A DNA stretch of 7,788 nucleotides, from NCBI GenBank assembly GCA_019408975.1, contig DXVA01000208.1, positions 1 through 7,788 of the forward strand. The letters are read 5' to 3'. A program made the translations under genes and the position numbers. How positions within the stretch are numbered: position 1 is the first letter of the stretch; each line of letters begins with the position of its first letter. Shown here in pieces: positions 1 to 6,840 of the stretch. Origin of the DNA: Lentisphaeria bacterium (lineage in GTDB: Bacteria > Verrucomicrobiota > Lentisphaeria > Victivallales > UBA1829). The notes under the pieces are model-generated. The model ran no database searches. It was not told the origin of the DNA and saw only the letters and a list, made by a program, of their open reading frames with translations.

Positions 1-71
1 GCCGGAGGAAAGAGCATGAGGGCTGCGCGCCCTCACACTCCGCGGCAGGTGAGAATCACCTGCACCTCGGC
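1..71 (+). other. Possible branched RNA structure of unknown identity
   Basis: Two perfect hairpins lie side by side. Stem 17-23/29-35 has a 5-nt loop, and stem 45-52/56-63 is 8 bp with a GAA loop. The flanks 1-8 (GCCGGAGG) and 65-71 (CCTCGGC) can also pair if one G is bulged, which would close a three-way junction. I do not recognise a known riboswitch, ribozyme or tRNA here; the T-arm and anticodon geometry of a tRNA are missing. The element could instead be the 3' end of an upstream transcription unit, with the hairpins as decay or termination structures, although no T-tract follows. It could also be part of an unseen gene, since one plus-strand frame is open from base 1 to a TGA at 139-141. 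The fold is read directly from complementarity; any function is open. Confidence 0.3.
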
Positions 72-90
72 AAAACAAGTTTGCAGTCTT

Positions 91-115
91 AAAAATATTC
101 CGGATTTTTTTCTTT
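91..115 (+). terminator. Weak A/T-rich terminator-like hairpin
   Basis: AAAAAT (91-96) pairs with ATTTTT (104-109) around a CCGG-containing loop, and a T-rich run continues to about 115. The shape resembles a rho-independent terminator for transcription entering from the left, but the stem is almost all A/T and so would be weak. It sits just upstream of the next promoter, where insulation would make sense. Confidence 0.25.
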
Positions 116-121
116 TACCCC

Positions 122-150
122 TTGACGATAGGAATGTTTGAGTATATAAT
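122..150 (+). promoter_or_regulatory. Near-consensus sigma70-type promoter of the regulator operon
   Basis: TTGACG at 122-127 and a perfect TATAAT at 145-150 are separated by exactly 17 bp. The expected start is around 156-158, which gives a leader of only about 25 nt before the ATG at 181. The fit to the bacterial housekeeping consensus is seen directly. It likely drives the GntR-type regulator and at least the pseudopilin gene behind it. Confidence 0.75.
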
Positions 151-152
151 TA

Positions 153-172
153 ATAATACCAGATAATACCAG
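153..172 (+). promoter_or_regulatory. Tandem 10-bp repeat, candidate operator
   Basis: ATAATACCAG occurs twice head to tail with no gap (153-162 and 163-172). One copy covers the predicted transcription start and the other runs up to the Shine-Dalgarno sequence, so a bound protein would block transcription initiation. The obvious candidate is the regulator encoded immediately downstream (autorepression). GntR-family operators are more often inverted repeats, so a direct repeat one helical turn long is unusual. The repeat is certain; its role is inferred. Confidence 0.45.
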
Positions 173-180
173 GGGTGAAG

Positions 181-1305
181 ATGAACGATTCATTGAAGAA
201 AAATCAAGTTTACAAGGAGTTGCGCGGGCAGATTCTCGGAGGAACCCTCAAGCCCGGAGAACAGCTTCCGGGAGAGGCTTTATTTGCTGTTTCCCTGCAT
301 GTATCGCGCGTGACTCTGCGTGCGGCGCTTGATCTGCTGGAGGATGAGGGATTCGTGGAACGGGTGGACCGGAAAGGGACTTTTGTCTCAAAAAAAATCG
401 GAATCAGGACTTATCTTGCAATTGCCAGCATGAACAGTTCCGTCAGCAATCCCTATCCCTACATCATTCCAGGAATCGAGAAGCGTTTACGGGAAGCCGG
501 ACACCGTTTTGAATCCTGTTCTCCACAGTTCATCTGCAATCTGGATGCGGAATCTTTCCGCCGTCAATTGAAGCAGAATTCCATTCACGGGATTTTTCTT
601 CTGGAAAATAATTTCAACGGCTCCGAGCCGGAATTAAATCTGCTGAAACATGCCGAAGTTCCGGTCGTCGTTCCGCATGGCGCGCCGGACGACCGTCCGT
701 ATTTTGATTTCCCGCTGATGCTTCCGGATTACCGTCAGGCGTTTGCGGACGGCGTACGGTATCTTGCCTCTCTCGGACATACCCGGATCGGGACGATCAG
801 TTATCTTTTGCAGAGTGTGGAGCAATCCTGCCGCGGTTTTTCCGAGGAGGAATATCTGGAATTTCTTCGGGACAATGGTCTGGAAGCCGCTCCGGAGCTT
901 TTCTACTGGACTGAATATCAGGCGGATGCGATTCACCGGACCGTTCAGGAAATGATGTCCCTGCCGATACCGCCGACCGCGATCATGTGCTTTTCGGATT
1001 TTTATGCGATTCATGTCTATGAAGCGCTGCGGGAGCTTCATGTCAGGATTCCGGAACAGGTATCCGTCATGGGATTTTGCGGCTATCCCGGCGCACAGTT
1101 CATGAGTCCCCCGCTTTCCACGGTGGATCTGATGTATGAAAAGATCGGAAAGGATGCCGCCGAACTCATGCTGAGAGCTTCCGAATGGTTCGGTAAAAGC
1201 GGAATGCCGCTTACGGTCTTTTCCCCGCACAAGGTCATGCCCAGCGAAAGTATTTCACCTTTGAATCAATACGAACACTATACTGTCATCGCAGGAGGAG
1301 TATAA
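181..1305 (+). CDS. GntR-type winged-helix regulator with LacI-like sugar-binding domain
   Basis: A transcription factor of 374 residues. Residues about 8-70 form a GntR winged helix-turn-helix: the VYKELRGQIL opening, the SRVTLRAALDLLEDEGFVER recognition region and the KGTFVS wing. Residues about 77-350 look like the type I periplasmic-binding fold used by LacI/GalR proteins, including a late segment TAIMCFSD...IPEQVSVMGF that matches the LacI 'D..A....al...G...P..vsv.GFD' pattern, with FCG in place of FDD. This is the AraR-like architecture known for sugar-responsive repressors. I chose the ATG at 181 because AGGGG (171-175) lies 5 nt upstream; an in-frame GTG at 175 would use up that site. 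The pseudopilin gene begins 4 nt after the stop and its ribosome site GGAGGAG lies inside the last codons, so the two are translationally linked. The effector is unknown; a sugar released by the neighbouring exported protein is a reasonable guess. Confidence 0.88.
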   Translation: MNDSLKKNQVYKELRGQILGGTLKPGEQLPGEALFAVSLHVSRVTLRAALDLLEDEGFVERVDRKGTFVSKKIGIRTYLAIASMNSSVSNPYPYIIPGIEKRLREAGHRFESCSPQFICNLDAESFRRQLKQNSIHGIFLLENNFNGSEPELNLLKHAEVPVVVPHGAPDDRPYFDFPLMLPDYRQAFADGVRYLASLGHTRIGTISYLLQSVEQSCRGFSEEEYLEFLRDNGLEAAPELFYWTEYQADAIHRTVQEMMSLPIPPTAIMCFSDFYAIHVYEALRELHVRIPEQVSVMGFCGYPGAQFMSPPLSTVDLMYEKIGKDAAELMLRASEWFGKSGMPLTVFSPHKVMPSESISPLNQYEHYTVIAGGV

Positions 1306-1309
1306 AACG

Positions 1310-1975
1310 ATGAAAGTGAAAGATTTCACATTGATTGAACTACTGATCGTTATAGCAATCATTGCCATTCTTGCCGCGATGCTTCTTCCGGCATTGAGTA
1401 AAGCGCGGGAGACCGCTTATAAGATTTCCTGCGCAAACCATCTTTCCAGCATCGGCAAGGCGATGCTGATGTATGCAAATGATTATCAGGATTATCTGCC
1501 CCCCTACCGGAGCGCCTCCGTCTGGGGAATGCCAGGCAATCGTGAATGGTATGCAGGAACACCGGAGACAGGCCTGCTGGCGGAGTATCTGCAACTGAAT
1601 CAAAAGGGGCAGGATATCGGGACTTACGGATACAACGCAGGCAATGCATCCAATCCGATTTCGCGGAGCAGGATTTCATGTCCGGGGCTGCGGACTTTGC
1701 CCGCCGGAAAATTGCGGATTTACGGATACGGTTACAATAACAATATCTACAACGGGGAACGGAAACTGGCAAGATTTCAAATGCCGTCAAGAACAGTTCT
1801 GGTTTCTGAGACTTCCGATGCAACCATTCTGTCAAATTACGCCCCCTACCTTACGGCATTCCGGCACGGGAAATCCGCAAATGCAGTCTTTACTGCGGGA
1901 AATGTCCTGCAGGTAATCGCCGGACAGGTTCCCGGTTACTGGCCTCCGGATTTATACTGGAAGCCGTATTTATGA
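1310..1975 (+). CDS. Pseudopilin-like protein, FTLIELL N-terminus, H-X9-DG-like C-terminus
   Basis: This 221-residue protein has a class III (type IV prepilin) signal: basic MKVKD, then FTLIELL with the conserved Glu at residue 10, then a hydrophobic helix to about residue 28 and PALSKARE. Prepilin peptidase would cut between residues 5 and 6, leaving the helix as a membrane anchor or assembly helix. The next segment (SCANHLSSIGKAMLMYANDY, residues 40-59) and the tyrosine/asparagine-rich body are typical of the DUF1559-like pseudopilins abundant in Lentisphaerota and Planctomycetota. Near the C-terminus H186 is followed nine residues later by A196-G197, the position of the H-X9-DG motif, so its Asp is replaced. 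Residue -1 is Asp rather than the usual Gly. A strong GGAGGAG (1294-1300) sets the start. It sits between a regulator and a large exported protein, suggesting a role in secretion or surface display of glycan-degrading machinery; this is inference. Confidence 0.85.
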   Translation: MKVKDFTLIELLIVIAIIAILAAMLLPALSKARETAYKISCANHLSSIGKAMLMYANDYQDYLPPYRSASVWGMPGNREWYAGTPETGLLAEYLQLNQKGQDIGTYGYNAGNASNPISRSRISCPGLRTLPAGKLRIYGYGYNNNIYNGERKLARFQMPSRTVLVSETSDATILSNYAPYLTAFRHGKSANAVFTAGNVLQVIAGQVPGYWPPDLYWKPYL

Positions 1976-1998
1976 TATATTTCAGTATTTTGCCTTAG

Positions 1999-2030
1999 CT
2001 CAATATAATTCAAACTCAATATAGAAGGAG
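1999..2030 (+). promoter_or_regulatory. Leader of the exported protein: repeat, -10-like box and RBS
   Basis: The 63-nt gap after the pseudopilin gene is A/T-rich. CTCAATATA occurs twice, at 1999-2007 and 2015-2023, 16 nt apart. A perfect TATAAT (2004-2009) overlaps the first copy, but the best -35 at 17-bp spacing (TTCAGT, 1981-1986) is poor, so a separate promoter is possible but weak or activator-dependent. AAGGAG at 2025-2030, 8 nt before the ATG at 2039, is a good Shine-Dalgarno site and rules out the out-of-frame ATG at 2031. No terminator is visible in the gap, so read-through from the upstream genes is likely. Confidence 0.4.
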
Positions 2031-2038
2031 ATGGAGAG

Positions 2039-5000
2039 ATGAAATTTTCTTTGCTGACCGTATGCATCGCATCGGCGCTTTCCCTGGGAGCGGCGGATTT
2101 TGACCCGGGAGGAACGACATTTGACTTCGCGGAAATCTCGAACCGGCGCTTTCAAACCTCATCCACCGGAAAGAATCTGTTCGGGGAATGGCGCAAATCC
2201 CCTCCGTGGGTTCATCTCCGGGACGGCAGACTTGCTAATGAACTGCGCCCGAAAATAACACCGCTGGTTGAGTTTTCGATGGAGAAAACGGCAGACGGCA
2301 TTCTGCTCAGGACCGTCAAGAAAAAGGAGATAGAGGAGATCGCCGGACGCAACAGCGCCAGCATTTCCGGCTCATGGCAACAGACGGTCCGCTTTCCCGA
2401 CAGCACAGGCGGACAATACCGGCTCAGTTTTCAGTATCATTCCGTGCAAACGGGTAAATACGGAATGTCAGGTTTCATTGTCCTGAGCTTCAAGAACGGC
2501 AAAAACGTGAAGACGGAGGTAAAAACATTTTCCGTCGGAAGCGGAACATGGCAGAAGTATGTTGCCGATATCCATGTGCCCGCCGGATACAATGCAATGG
2601 ATATTTACCTGCGCCTTGACGGGTGCGGAGAAATCCAGTTCAGAAACCCATGTCTGGAACGGGAGAAAGCCGATTATCCGGCAACAGTGATCCTTGCCCC
2701 CGGCGCTCTGCTCGACAATACATTTGCGCTTTCCCGGAACGATCCTGCGATCCTTGCGTTTGCATGGAAACGCAATGTCCCGAAAGATCAATGGAAACTG
2801 AGCGACCCCGTGCTGCATGTCGTGCTGCCTCCGGAAATCAAGTTCAAGGAAACCGGAGCGATGCTGAGTCTGAAAAGCCATGAGAACGGCGAATACAGAA
2901 TCAGCCTTCGGGAACTGCGCGACAGGCTCACACGGTTTGACAATTTCGACGCCCATCTCCTGCTTGCCATGATGATAACGACTGACGCCGTGCCCGGAAC
3001 GGAACTGCCCATGGCGAGCTATTGGCTCACGGATGCGGGGAAACAGATTTCCGAAAAGAGGAATTTCAAATTTCTCGTCATTCCGCAGATTCAGATGGCG
3101 GGCAAATCCAGGTTGTATCTGAACGGATTTTATCCGATGGGACTTTATCTTGATTTCAAAAATAAGGAAAACAGAGAAAAATGGGCGGAATTCGCAGGGC
3201 GGACCGGTTCCCGCTGGCTTGTAGGGAATCCCGATTCCGAAATGATGGGACTTTACCGCAAATACGGAATTGCCATGATTACCCCGGAACTTTACTGGGT
3301 TGCAAACGGATACCGGGTCGGCAAACCCGAAGGCAAGCCGGAATATGCAAAATATAAGGCGATCGGCAAGACCAGCGACCTGAATATTCAGAACGGGACC
3401 TGTCCCGCCGCAATTTATAAAAAGACGGATTACTTTCTCAAAAGCATTGTTCCATATCTGAAACAGAGTCTGAAAGATGCGGACGGGCTGATCGCCAACT
3501 GGGAACCGTTCATGTTTCACGGCATGGGGTGTTTCTGCGGCAACTGCCGCGATGAGTTTGCAAAATATGCGAAACTCTCAAAAGAAGATGCGGAAAAAGC
3601 GTGGCCCGAAGAACTGCTGGTCAACCGCAGGTATTACGATGCCGGAGTCAAATTCCGCAGCTGGCAGCATGCACAGATGGTTAAGACGATTCAGGAAGCG
3701 GTGAATCAGGCTACCACAGGCAAAGCCGGTTTCATTCCTGAAGTCGCCTGGATTCAGATGGCTGACTGCAATGCGCGCCGATCCGCCGCCGGCGAACATG
3801 ACCCGCTGGATTATGCCGGAGATTTGAAATACATCGATCCGTGGGGACCTTACATCTGCTGGAAAACTCTGGAGCCGTACACCTACGCCAAAGGCGACAA
3901 TCTCAATACCTACATTGCGGCGAAACAGGTGGTCGATTTCACCCGGAAAAACTTCCCTGCCGGAAAACGTCCGAAACTTCTTGCGCTGCCGCACGGGATG
4001 CAGAGTAATTTCTGGTGCACGAATCCGGAAGCCATTGCAATGGAAGTGCTCGGTTTCTTCCTTGCCGGGTATGACGCTTCGACCGTTTATATTTTCCCGA
4101 AAGGGTATGACAACCGTTACTGGGCGGCGCTGGCACAGGCAAATGACCTGATTGCGAAAAATGAGGAGGTGGTTTGCAAAGGCGAAAGAACGGATTCCGT
4201 TTCCGTGACGCCGCTTACGCCTTATCCCGCACCGAAAAAACGGATCAATATCAGATATTTCAGCGATCTTCCGCAGGAAAGTCTGCTTCAGACGGCGGCA
4301 TTCCGCAAAGACGGTATTCTTCTGGTTGCCGTCGGCAACTTCTGGGAAAAGGGAGATGTGTTTTTTACGCTGAAAATCAGCGGCCTGGAAAAGTCGGGGC
4401 GGTATGTGGTGAGGGAAGGCGCAAAAAAACGCCATTTCGGGGGACAGGGGAAAACATATTTTACAGGAGCCGAGCTTGCGCAGGGCGTTACCCTTCACGC
4501 CGGAGCGCTGCGCTGGGCATTCTTTGAAATCGTGCCGTGGAAAGCGGATGCGGAGCATGGAAGGCTGATTTCGCAGGATATGGTCAACCGTGCCATGCGC
4601 GAACGGATTCCCGTCTTGAAAAAAGCCGCCGGGGAGGAAGCGCGGCGCGATGCCGCGGAAGACCGGGATTTTCAGGAGTCCGAGTTGAGGAGCCTTACCT
4701 CCGGCGAGCTGAAATGCAATCCGGTCAGGAGCTCCGGCGGAGCACAGGCGCTTGAATTCATCTCCGGCAGGAATACACTCCGCCTCACGTTGAACGGCAT
4801 GGCTGTTCAGAGCTGGAAACTCGACGGGCATGAATGGATTGCCGGGACGAAGTCCGGCGGTCTTGCCGCGCCGGCATTCTGGCTGCCGCCCGTTCAACTG
4901 GAGACGCCGTTTCTTGTAAAGGAACAGAAAGCCTGCGACAACGGCATCCGGATCACGGCGGAAAAGACATTGAACAAAAAGATTTCTCCGGCATTGGAGC

Positions 5001-5500
5001 ATCTCAAGGTCAGGCAGACACTTGAAGTCAGCCGGAATCTGGAAAAAATCACGATCCGTACGGAACTGATCAACATGCACGATTCGGAATCCGGAATGGG
5101 ATCGGTCACTGCGGGATTCCGCTACCATATTCTGCCGCTCTGCCTCGGAAAAGGCGGCAGTCTGGAGATGGCGTCCGGCGGACGGAAATACGAGTTCACG
5201 CGCAAACAGGAGCGCATGATCTTTGCCCGCGGAGCCACGGAAGCCGCGGGGAGAATGAAAAAACTGTTCGAGGCGCCCTGCACCCCGGTTATGATCGACG
5301 GCAATGTGGTCATCTGGCGGATGCCTGAAACGGAGATGAAAGTCGGAATGAGCGTGGAGCCTGCCGGGGCATTTGCCGGTTTCGCCTGCTGGGATACCCC
5401 GAATCTGAAGACTCCCACTTTCGAGCCGTTTTTCCACCCTGCCACATTGAAAGCCGGAGAATCCGCAGGATACACTCTGACTCTGACAGCTGGAAAATAG
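2039..5500 (+). CDS. Large exported multidomain protein with GH42-like (clan GH-A) barrel
   Basis: This 1153-residue protein opens with a Sec-type signal peptide (basic MKF, hydrophobic core, cleavage near A18/A19) and no lipobox, so it is exported. Residues about 105-208 look like a CBM4/9-type jelly roll (SWQQTVRF, then SGTWQKYVADIHVP and a late EIQFRNP strand). Residues 210-350 are another beta-rich region. Residues about 355-715 look like a TIM barrel: NWEP gives E489 as candidate acid/base, and C455, C498, C500 and C503 match the four-cysteine zinc site of GH42 beta-galactosidases, with the same nine-residue step from Glu to the first Cys of CxCxxC. The GH42 nucleophile position falls in LLALPHG (647-653), which has no Glu. 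A small beta domain (about 716-835), a charged helical linker (about 836-890) and a galactose-mutarotase-like sandwich (about 900-1150, ending in FEPFFHP...LKAGES) follow. It probably binds or cleaves a polysaccharide outside the cytoplasm; substrate and activity are unknown. Domain limits are estimates by eye. Confidence 0.72.
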   Translation: MKFSLLTVCIASALSLGAADFDPGGTTFDFAEISNRRFQTSSTGKNLFGEWRKSPPWVHLRDGRLANELRPKITPLVEFSMEKTADGILLRTVKKKEIEEIAGRNSASISGSWQQTVRFPDSTGGQYRLSFQYHSVQTGKYGMSGFIVLSFKNGKNVKTEVKTFSVGSGTWQKYVADIHVPAGYNAMDIYLRLDGCGEIQFRNPCLEREKADYPATVILAPGALLDNTFALSRNDPAILAFAWKRNVPKDQWKLSDPVLHVVLPPEIKFKETGAMLSLKSHENGEYRISLRELRDRLTRFDNFDAHLLLAMMITTDAVPGTELPMASYWLTDAGKQISEKRNFKFLVIPQIQMAGKSRLYLNGFYPMGLYLDFKNKENREKWAEFAGRTGSRWLVGNPDSEMMGLYRKYGIAMITPELYWVANGYRVGKPEGKPEYAKYKAIGKTSDLNIQNGTCPAAIYKKTDYFLKSIVPYLKQSLKDADGLIANWEPFMFHGMGCFCGNCRDEFAKYAKLSKEDAEKAWPEELLVNRRYYDAGVKFRSWQHAQMVKTIQEAVNQATTGKAGFIPEVAWIQMADCNARRSAAGEHDPLDYAGDLKYIDPWGPYICWKTLEPYTYAKGDNLNTYIAAKQVVDFTRKNFPAGKRPKLLALPHGMQSNFWCTNPEAIAMEVLGFFLAGYDASTVYIFPKGYDNRYWAALAQANDLIAKNEEVVCKGERTDSVSVTPLTPYPAPKKRINIRYFSDLPQESLLQTAAFRKDGILLVAVGNFWEKGDVFFTLKISGLEKSGRYVVREGAKKRHFGGQGKTYFTGAELAQGVTLHAGALRWAFFEIVPWKADAEHGRLISQDMVNRAMRERIPVLKKAAGEEARRDAAEDRDFQESELRSLTSGELKCNPVRSSGGAQALEFISGRNTLRLTLNGMAVQSWKLDGHEWIAGTKSGGLAAPAFWLPPVQLETPFLVKEQKACDNGIRITAEKTLNKKISPALEHLKVRQTLEVSRNLEKITIRTELINMHDSESGMGSVTAGFRYHILPLCLGKGGSLEMASGGRKYEFTRKQERMIFARGATEAAGRMKKLFEAPCTPVMIDGNVVIWRMPETEMKVGMSVEPAGAFAGFACWDTPNLKTPTFEPFFHPATLKAGESAGYTLTLTAGK

Positions 5501-5505
5501 ACAGG

Positions 5506-5538
5506 AAAAAGCCCGGACGGGAAACAATCCTGCCGGGC
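5506..5538 (-). terminator. Rho-independent terminator of the fucosidase gene
   Basis: GCCCGG (5511-5516) pairs with CCGGGC (5533-5538). The stem continues inward after one bulged A (CGGGA with TCCTG, including one G-T pair) to an AACAA loop at 5523-5527. On the minus strand this GC-rich hairpin follows the fucosidase stop by 12 nt and is followed by five T (5506-5510 read as A on the plus strand), a textbook terminator. On the plus strand no T-run follows, so it should stop the rightward unit less well. Confidence 0.75.
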
Positions 5539-5550
5539 GTGAAGATCAGC

Positions 5551-6840
5551 TTATTTCAGAATCAGCTCGATCACGGGTACTTCCACTGCGGGTTTGACTA
5601 CGGGGAGATCGACAGTGACGGCGCCTGCGGGAGTCTTGTGGCTCAACGAGGCATGAACCTGCGTATCGGCGCTGTCGCGCATCTTCACTTCGCTGCCGTC
5701 ATGCAGGAACTGCGCATATTTCACCTTGCCGGAGAGTCCTTTCAGGTGAATGTGTTTGAACGGCCAGTTCATGATGTGGAGGTAAAGGCGGTTCGTTTCC
5801 CTGTTGTAAGTATAGCGGCAGTCGCGCGGTTCGGTCAGTCCTTCCGCCATGCCGCAGCCGTAGATGGAACGGGAATGATATTTCATCCAGTCGGCATAGC
5901 CTTTCAGCCGCTCCATTGCGCGATGGTCGATATACCCGCGGCTTGTCGGCCCGACGTTCATCAGCAGGTTGCCGTTGCGGCAGACATGGTTGATCAGCAT
6001 GTCGATGCACTGTTTGATTGATTTCCATGTCAGTTCATCGCGATGATAGCCCCAGGAGCCGGAGAATGTCTGGCATCCTTCCCATACGACCGGATTTCCG
6101 TTTTCATCCGTCACGGGATCATCCGGTGTATTCTGTTCCGGCGTGATGACGTCGCCGCCGCCGGGGAGGTCAAGGCGGTTGTTGATCATAATGCCCGGCT
6201 GAAGCTCGCGGATCATTCTGACCAGTCCTTCGGAATCCCAGTCTGCGTGCCCCTTGCCGTCTTTTCCCCATTGCGGATAGGAGAAATCGAACCAGATGAT
6301 GTCGATTTTTCCGAACTCCGTCAGAAGTTCGCGCACCTGATTGCGGAGATATTCGCGGTAGCGTGCCATGTCGCGGCCCTCATTGAGTTTTGCGCGATCC
6401 GGTTTGCTGCGGAGCGGATGGACATCGTCAACAGTGAAATCCGGATGATGCCAGTCAATCAGGGAGTGATAAAAGCCGACCTTGAGCCCCTCGGCACGGA
6501 AAGCATCGACAATCTCGCGGAGCAGATCGCGTCCGCACGGAGTATTCGTAACTTTGTAATCCGTGTATTTCGAGTCCCACATGCAGAACCCTTCATGGTG
6601 TTTCGTGGTAATGACGAAATACTTCATGCCTGCTTCGCGCGCGGCTTTCGCCCATTCCTTCGGATTGAAAAGATCGGGGTTGAACTGTTCAAAATACTTT
6701 TCATAATCCTCGTTCGGAATCTCTTCATAATTGCGGATCCATTCATGCCGTCCGGGCATGGAATAAAGCCCCCAGTGAATGAACATTCCGAACCTGTCGT
6801 GCGTGAACCAGCCCGTGTCGCCTTTTCCGAAATCAGCCAT
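5551..6840 (-). CDS. Alpha-L-fucosidase, GH29 family, cytoplasmic
   Basis: A 429-residue glycoside hydrolase that releases L-fucose from the non-reducing ends of oligosaccharides with retention of configuration. GH29 signatures appear in order: WFTHDRFGMFIHWGLYS near the N-terminus, YFVITTKHHEGFCMWDS (residues 74-90, here HHEGF where HHDGF is common), GFYHSLIDW, IIWFDF with D185 as the expected nucleophile, TPEQ with E235 as likely acid/base, WEGCQTFSGSWGY, and NLLMNVGPTSRG. A C-terminal beta domain follows from about residue 335. There is no signal peptide, so it should act in the cytoplasm on imported sugars, unlike the exported protein next door. The ATG at 6840 is preceded on its strand by AAAGGAA about 6-8 nt upstream. 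It has its own promoter and terminator and is divergent from the AraC regulator, which is its probable controller. Family assignment is firm; fucose linkage preference and natural substrate cannot be read. Some GH29-like proteins act on other fucose-configured sugars. Confidence 0.92.
   Translation of the reverse strand: MADFGKGDTGWFTHDRFGMFIHWGLYSMPGRHEWIRNYEEIPNEDYEKYFEQFNPDLFNPKEWAKAAREAGMKYFVITTKHHEGFCMWDSKYTDYKVTNTPCGRDLLREIVDAFRAEGLKVGFYHSLIDWHHPDFTVDDVHPLRSKPDRAKLNEGRDMARYREYLRNQVRELLTEFGKIDIIWFDFSYPQWGKDGKGHADWDSEGLVRMIRELQPGIMINNRLDLPGGGDVITPEQNTPDDPVTDENGNPVVWEGCQTFSGSWGYHRDELTWKSIKQCIDMLINHVCRNGNLLMNVGPTSRGYIDHRAMERLKGYADWMKYHSRSIYGCGMAEGLTEPRDCRYTYNRETNRLYLHIMNWPFKHIHLKGLSGKVKYAQFLHDGSEVKMRDSADTQVHASLSHKTPAGAVTVDLPVVKPAVEVPVIELILK

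Noticed and set aside
1..72. tRNA-like sequence, since CCTCGGCA resembles a tRNA-Leu 3' end and a hairpin sits where a T-arm would be
   Set aside because: The hairpin loop is not a 7-nt TTCGAAT-type loop, the stem is 8 bp instead of 5, and no D-arm or anticodon arm can be placed.
1..141. 3' end of an upstream protein gene (one plus frame is open to a TGA at 139-141)
   Set aside because: The frame would run through the consensus -35 box and the hairpins, and the encoded residues show no recognisable family. It is too short to support.
175..180. GTG at 175 as start of the GntR-type regulator
   Set aside because: No Shine-Dalgarno sequence precedes it, and the GTG overlaps the AGGGG site that correctly spaces the ATG at 181.
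1310..1400. True type IV pilin or major T2SS pseudopilin
   Set aside because: The body and C-terminus match the short DUF1559/H-X9-DG-like class and no pilus assembly genes are nearby, so it was called only pseudopilin-like.
2468..3520. A 350-codon minus-strand open frame
   Set aside because: It lies wholly antisense to the exported-protein gene, has no motif, and its composition is typical of an antisense shadow.
3578..5527. A 649-codon open frame on the minus strand, opposite the large exported-protein gene
   Set aside because: It is rich in Arg, Cys, Phe and His with no recognisable domain and no good ribosome site. The plus-strand frame has a signal peptide, clear domains and a strong ribosome site. 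It is best explained as a by-product of codon bias.
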